Shown: positions 5,256 through 6,480 of the stretch, in pieces
Numbering within the stretch: the first letter of the stretch is position 1
How the letters are laid out: the number at the start of each line of letters is the position of its first letter
Source of the DNA: Spirochaetales bacterium
Lineage (GTDB): Bacteria; Spirochaetota; Spirochaetia; SZUA-6; DRHE01
DNA length: 6,480 nucleotides
Direction: 5' to 3'
Assembly (NCBI GenBank): GCA_023136785.1
Contig: JAGLQP010000114.1
Span: 1 to 6,480 of the forward strand
Translations under genes and position numbers: made by a program
The notes under the pieces: generated by a model
What the model saw: only the letters and a program-made list of their open reading frames with translations
Told to the model about the DNA's origin: nothing
Database searches by the model: none

Positions 5256-5617
5256 GGTGAGGAGCGATGTCGGTTCTACCAGCACCAAGGCAGTACTGGT
5301 AGATATTCACAAGGGCGGTGTGCTGGCCGGATTCTATACCCGCACGGGATCTTTCTCACTCAGAGATAACCCCATTTTTAGGGATCGGCGCCTACTTCGC
5401 CTATCTGTTCGGAGGCCTGCTGCGCCGACTGGGCTGCCGCATCCGACCGTATGAGATCGATGCCCTCCAGACGGATAGGACGGTTTCTGCCGCTCAAGAG
5501 TTTTTCGTCGCTGCATTTCTAGGCAAGCGATCGAAAGAAGATGCCCTTGCCGAGGCGATCGAGATGTTTGAGCAGTCAGATAGATACTTCGGCGGGATCT
5601 TTAGAGCTGTTCGATAA
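5256..5617 (+). pseudogene. Remnant of large 2-hydroxyacyl-CoA dehydratase activase (CoA-substrate enzyme activase)
   Basis: Two frames carry pieces of what looks like one family. The first piece (about 5256-5346) reads SDVGSTSTKAVLVD, then VLAGFYTRT; this is the phosphate-1 motif and following strand of an ASKHA-fold activator ATPase (BadF/HgdC type). The second piece, about 5371-5590 in the next frame, reads GIGAYFAYLFGGLLRRLGC, RIRPYE, QTDRT and LGKRSKEDALAEAIEMFE. This resembles the dehydratase-like C-terminal half of the very long (over 1,000 residues) activase proteins. In an intact protein these parts lie many hundreds of residues apart, so most of the gene has been deleted and the junction is out of frame (between about 5347 and 5373). 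The frame closes with TAA at 5615-5617, inside the end of the neighbouring hydrolase gene. Intact relatives use ATP and an iron-sulfur cluster to drive electrons into dehydratases. The family assignment is from recalled motifs, not a search. Confidence 0.65.
5345..5602. repeat. 10-bp direct repeat flanking the second activase fragment
   Basis: CGGGATCTTT occurs at 5345-5354 and again at 5593-5602. The first copy begins where the N-terminal activase homology ends. The second begins where the C-terminal homology fades and runs into the hydrolase stop codon. This placement suggests short-homology recombination shaped the scar, though a 10-base repeat can arise by chance. Confidence 0.4.
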
Positions 5618-6368
5618 ATTCTTTTACGACCGTCTGAAACTCCTGAGAACAGATGTAGTGCAGCCAGTGCCCGCAGTCTTCCAGTACTTCGATTCTCCCG
5701 TTGGGGAAGTATCTGTTGAACAGGGGGAGGTTGTGTCTTGCTGCGAATGGAGACTGGCCACCGGCAACCAGAAGGGCCGGGCCTTCGTAGCGGGATTGGA
5801 ACACGGAAAAATCGGGACCCTGAAGGAACTCGCTGTTTTTAAGTGCCGGAACATTCAACTTCCAACGAAAGCCCCGATCGCTGCGCTCCACGTTCATCTG
5901 CAGGAACTGCCGCACCTGCAGATCCGGCACGATCTTCTCCATGGCCACATCGATTTCCCGCCGGTTCTTGTACGGTGATAGATCGAGAGACAGAGCTGCA
6001 AATTCCTGGCTGAAGTCGGGTCGGTAGGCACGGGGAAGGATATCCACAACGATCAATCCGCCGACGCGCTCGGGATGTGAAAGGGCAAAGCCCATGGATA
6101 CTAGACCCCCCATAGAGTGACCCAGCAATACTGCCTTCTCCATATCCCGCTCATCCAGCCACTGGTCAAGATCACTGATCATCTCCTCCAAGGTGTGGGA
6201 ATCGGAATGGGGCGAGTCGCCGTGGTTGCGCAGATCCAGAGCGAAGGGCCTGCAGAAGGCGGCCAGGAACTGGGCCGTGCCGGTCCAGTTTTTCGAAGAG
6301 GCGAACAAGCCGTGGAGAATCACAACCGGTAGCCCGGTTCCACCGAACTCTCTGGTATAGAGTTTCAC
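5601..6368 (-). CDS. Alpha/beta hydrolase, YbfF/ABHD11-like esterase
   Basis: This is a cytoplasmic alpha/beta-hydrolase of 255 residues, typical length for the YbfF/ABHD11 group of acyl esterases. Counted from the GTG start, the oxyanion-hole motif HGLFAS is at about 19-24. The nucleophile elbow GHSMGG has Ser85, a likely acid Asp109 lies in VVDILP, and the catalytic His234 is in DCGHWLH. The acid placed about 24 residues after the serine is characteristic of YbfF rather than of lipases with a late acid. LDLRNHGDS at 45-53 is also typical. The natural substrate is unknown; family members cleave short acyl esters and thioesters in vitro. I favour the GTG at 6368 because GGAGG lies five bases upstream. 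A TTG at 6380 with GGGAG four bases upstream is an alternative and would add four residues. The gene has its own promoter and runs tail-to-tail into the activase pseudogene, overlapping its terminal frame by 17 bases. Confidence 0.92.
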   Translation of the reverse strand: MKLYTREFGGTGLPVVILHGLFASSKNWTGTAQFLAAFCRPFALDLRNHGDSPHSDSHTLEEMISDLDQWLDERDMEKAVLLGHSMGGLVSMGFALSHPERVGGLIVVDILPRAYRPDFSQEFAALSLDLSPYKNRREIDVAMEKIVPDLQVRQFLQMNVERSDRGFRWKLNVPALKNSEFLQGPDFSVFQSRYEGPALLVAGGQSPFAARHNLPLFNRYFPNGRIEVLEDCGHWLHYICSQEFQTVVKEFIEQL

Positions 6369-6405
6369 ATTGCCCTCCAAACTGCTCCCGGGAGAAGCTG
6401 GGAGA

Positions 6406-6435
6406 AATATACCTGTTTTGGTAGACAGGAGTCAA
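6406..6435 (-). promoter_or_regulatory. Sigma70-type promoter of the alpha/beta hydrolase gene
   Basis: On the minus strand TTGACT (6430-6435) and TATATT (6406-6411), each five of six matches to consensus, are separated by 18 bases. Transcription would start near 6399, giving a leader of about 30 bases before the GTG at 6368. The whole spacer is a palindrome, which suggests control by a repressor. Confidence 0.65.
6412..6429. promoter_or_regulatory. Candidate operator, CCTGT-N8-ACAGG palindrome
   Basis: The sequence has perfect five-base arms (6412-6416 and 6425-6429) around eight bases and exactly fills the -35/-10 spacer of the hydrolase promoter. Its core, CTGT-N8-ACAG, equals the defining bases of the E. 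coli-type LexA (SOS) box. LexA boxes differ between phyla, so the regulator could be something else. A protein bound here would block the hydrolase promoter and may also affect the divergent gene starting at 6478. Confidence 0.4.
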
Positions 6436-6454
6436 AACCGGGGGGATAACTTGA

Positions 6455-6480
6455 TATACTCTGATACAGGAGGACAGATG
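6455..6480 (+). CDS. Start of divergent plus-strand gene (only start region visible)
   Basis: AGGAGG (6468-6473) sits four bases before an ATG at 6478-6480, the last codon of the window. This is a textbook start, so a plus-strand gene very likely continues beyond the edge. Only the start codon itself is coding here; the entry also covers its upstream signals. TATACT at 6455-6460 resembles a -10 element, but there is no good -35 at the right distance, and the implied leader would be only about ten bases. The product cannot be told. Confidence 0.5.

Noticed and set aside
5008..5454. 148-aa plus-strand protein reaching from the 70-aa gene into the activase remnant
   Set aside because: Its first third is antisense to the 70-aa gene and the middle has no protein-like pattern. 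Only the stretch from about 5256 to 5346 has homology, so it is treated as part of the pseudogene.
6385..6394. CTCCCGGGAG palindrome as an operator
   Set aside because: It is a single 10-base palindrome downstream of the hydrolase -10, overlapping the alternative ribosome site; no pairing partner or known motif supports a role.

Overview
The window comes from a bacterial chromosome with moderate G+C. It has closely packed genes, most of them on the minus strand. No single gene fixes the taxonomy. My low-confidence guess is a free-living spirochaete or a similar anaerobe. The reasons are a MoxR-DUF58-membrane protein gene order like the start of the spirochaete 'Bat' operons, a remnant of the large CoA-dehydratase activase found mainly in anaerobes, and two tiny proteins of a kind I associate with that group.

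Layout, reading the minus-strand block in its direction of transcription (right to left). A strong sigma70-type promoter (4609-4637) drives a DUF4389 membrane protein (3939-4571). After 56 bases comes a 12-TM MFS transporter (2656-3882). After another 97 bases, which hold a possible second promoter, comes a tightly coupled cluster: a MoxR AAA+ ATPase (1593-2558), a DUF58 protein (359-1603) and a multi-TM membrane protein that runs off the left edge (1-369). The last three genes overlap by 11 bases at each junction. MoxR ATPases are generally thought to act as chaperones that remodel or load cofactors into partner proteins, and DUF58 proteins are their usual membrane-anchored partners, so these three probably form one envelope-associated system.

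The centre (4572-5600) is the unusual part. A divergent promoter region holding a long inverted repeat separates the DUF4389 gene from a plus-strand mini-gene (4742-4918, GTG start, 58 aa). Its product looks like a stand-alone two-motif MshEN/GspE-N-type domain. Its 3' end overlaps a convergent 70-aa gene of unknown function (4897-5109). Next come about 150 bases of A+T-richer non-coding DNA, a strong hairpin (5228-5255), and the wreck of a large 2-hydroxyacyl-CoA dehydratase activase gene (5256-5617). In the wreck a short N-terminal piece is joined, out of frame, to a piece from far downstream. A 10-bp direct repeat flanks the second piece.

The right end holds a YbfF/ABHD11-like alpha/beta hydrolase (5601-6368, minus). 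Its promoter spacer is a perfect CCTGT-N8-ACAGG palindrome resembling an SOS box. A divergent plus-strand gene begins at the very last codon of the window (ATG 6478-6480, with a strong Shine-Dalgarno).

No tRNA, rRNA, CRISPR array, insertion sequence or convincing Rho-independent terminator was seen. The best candidates for something little described are the stand-alone MshEN-like mini-protein, the palindromic operator candidate in front of the hydrolase, and the activase scar.
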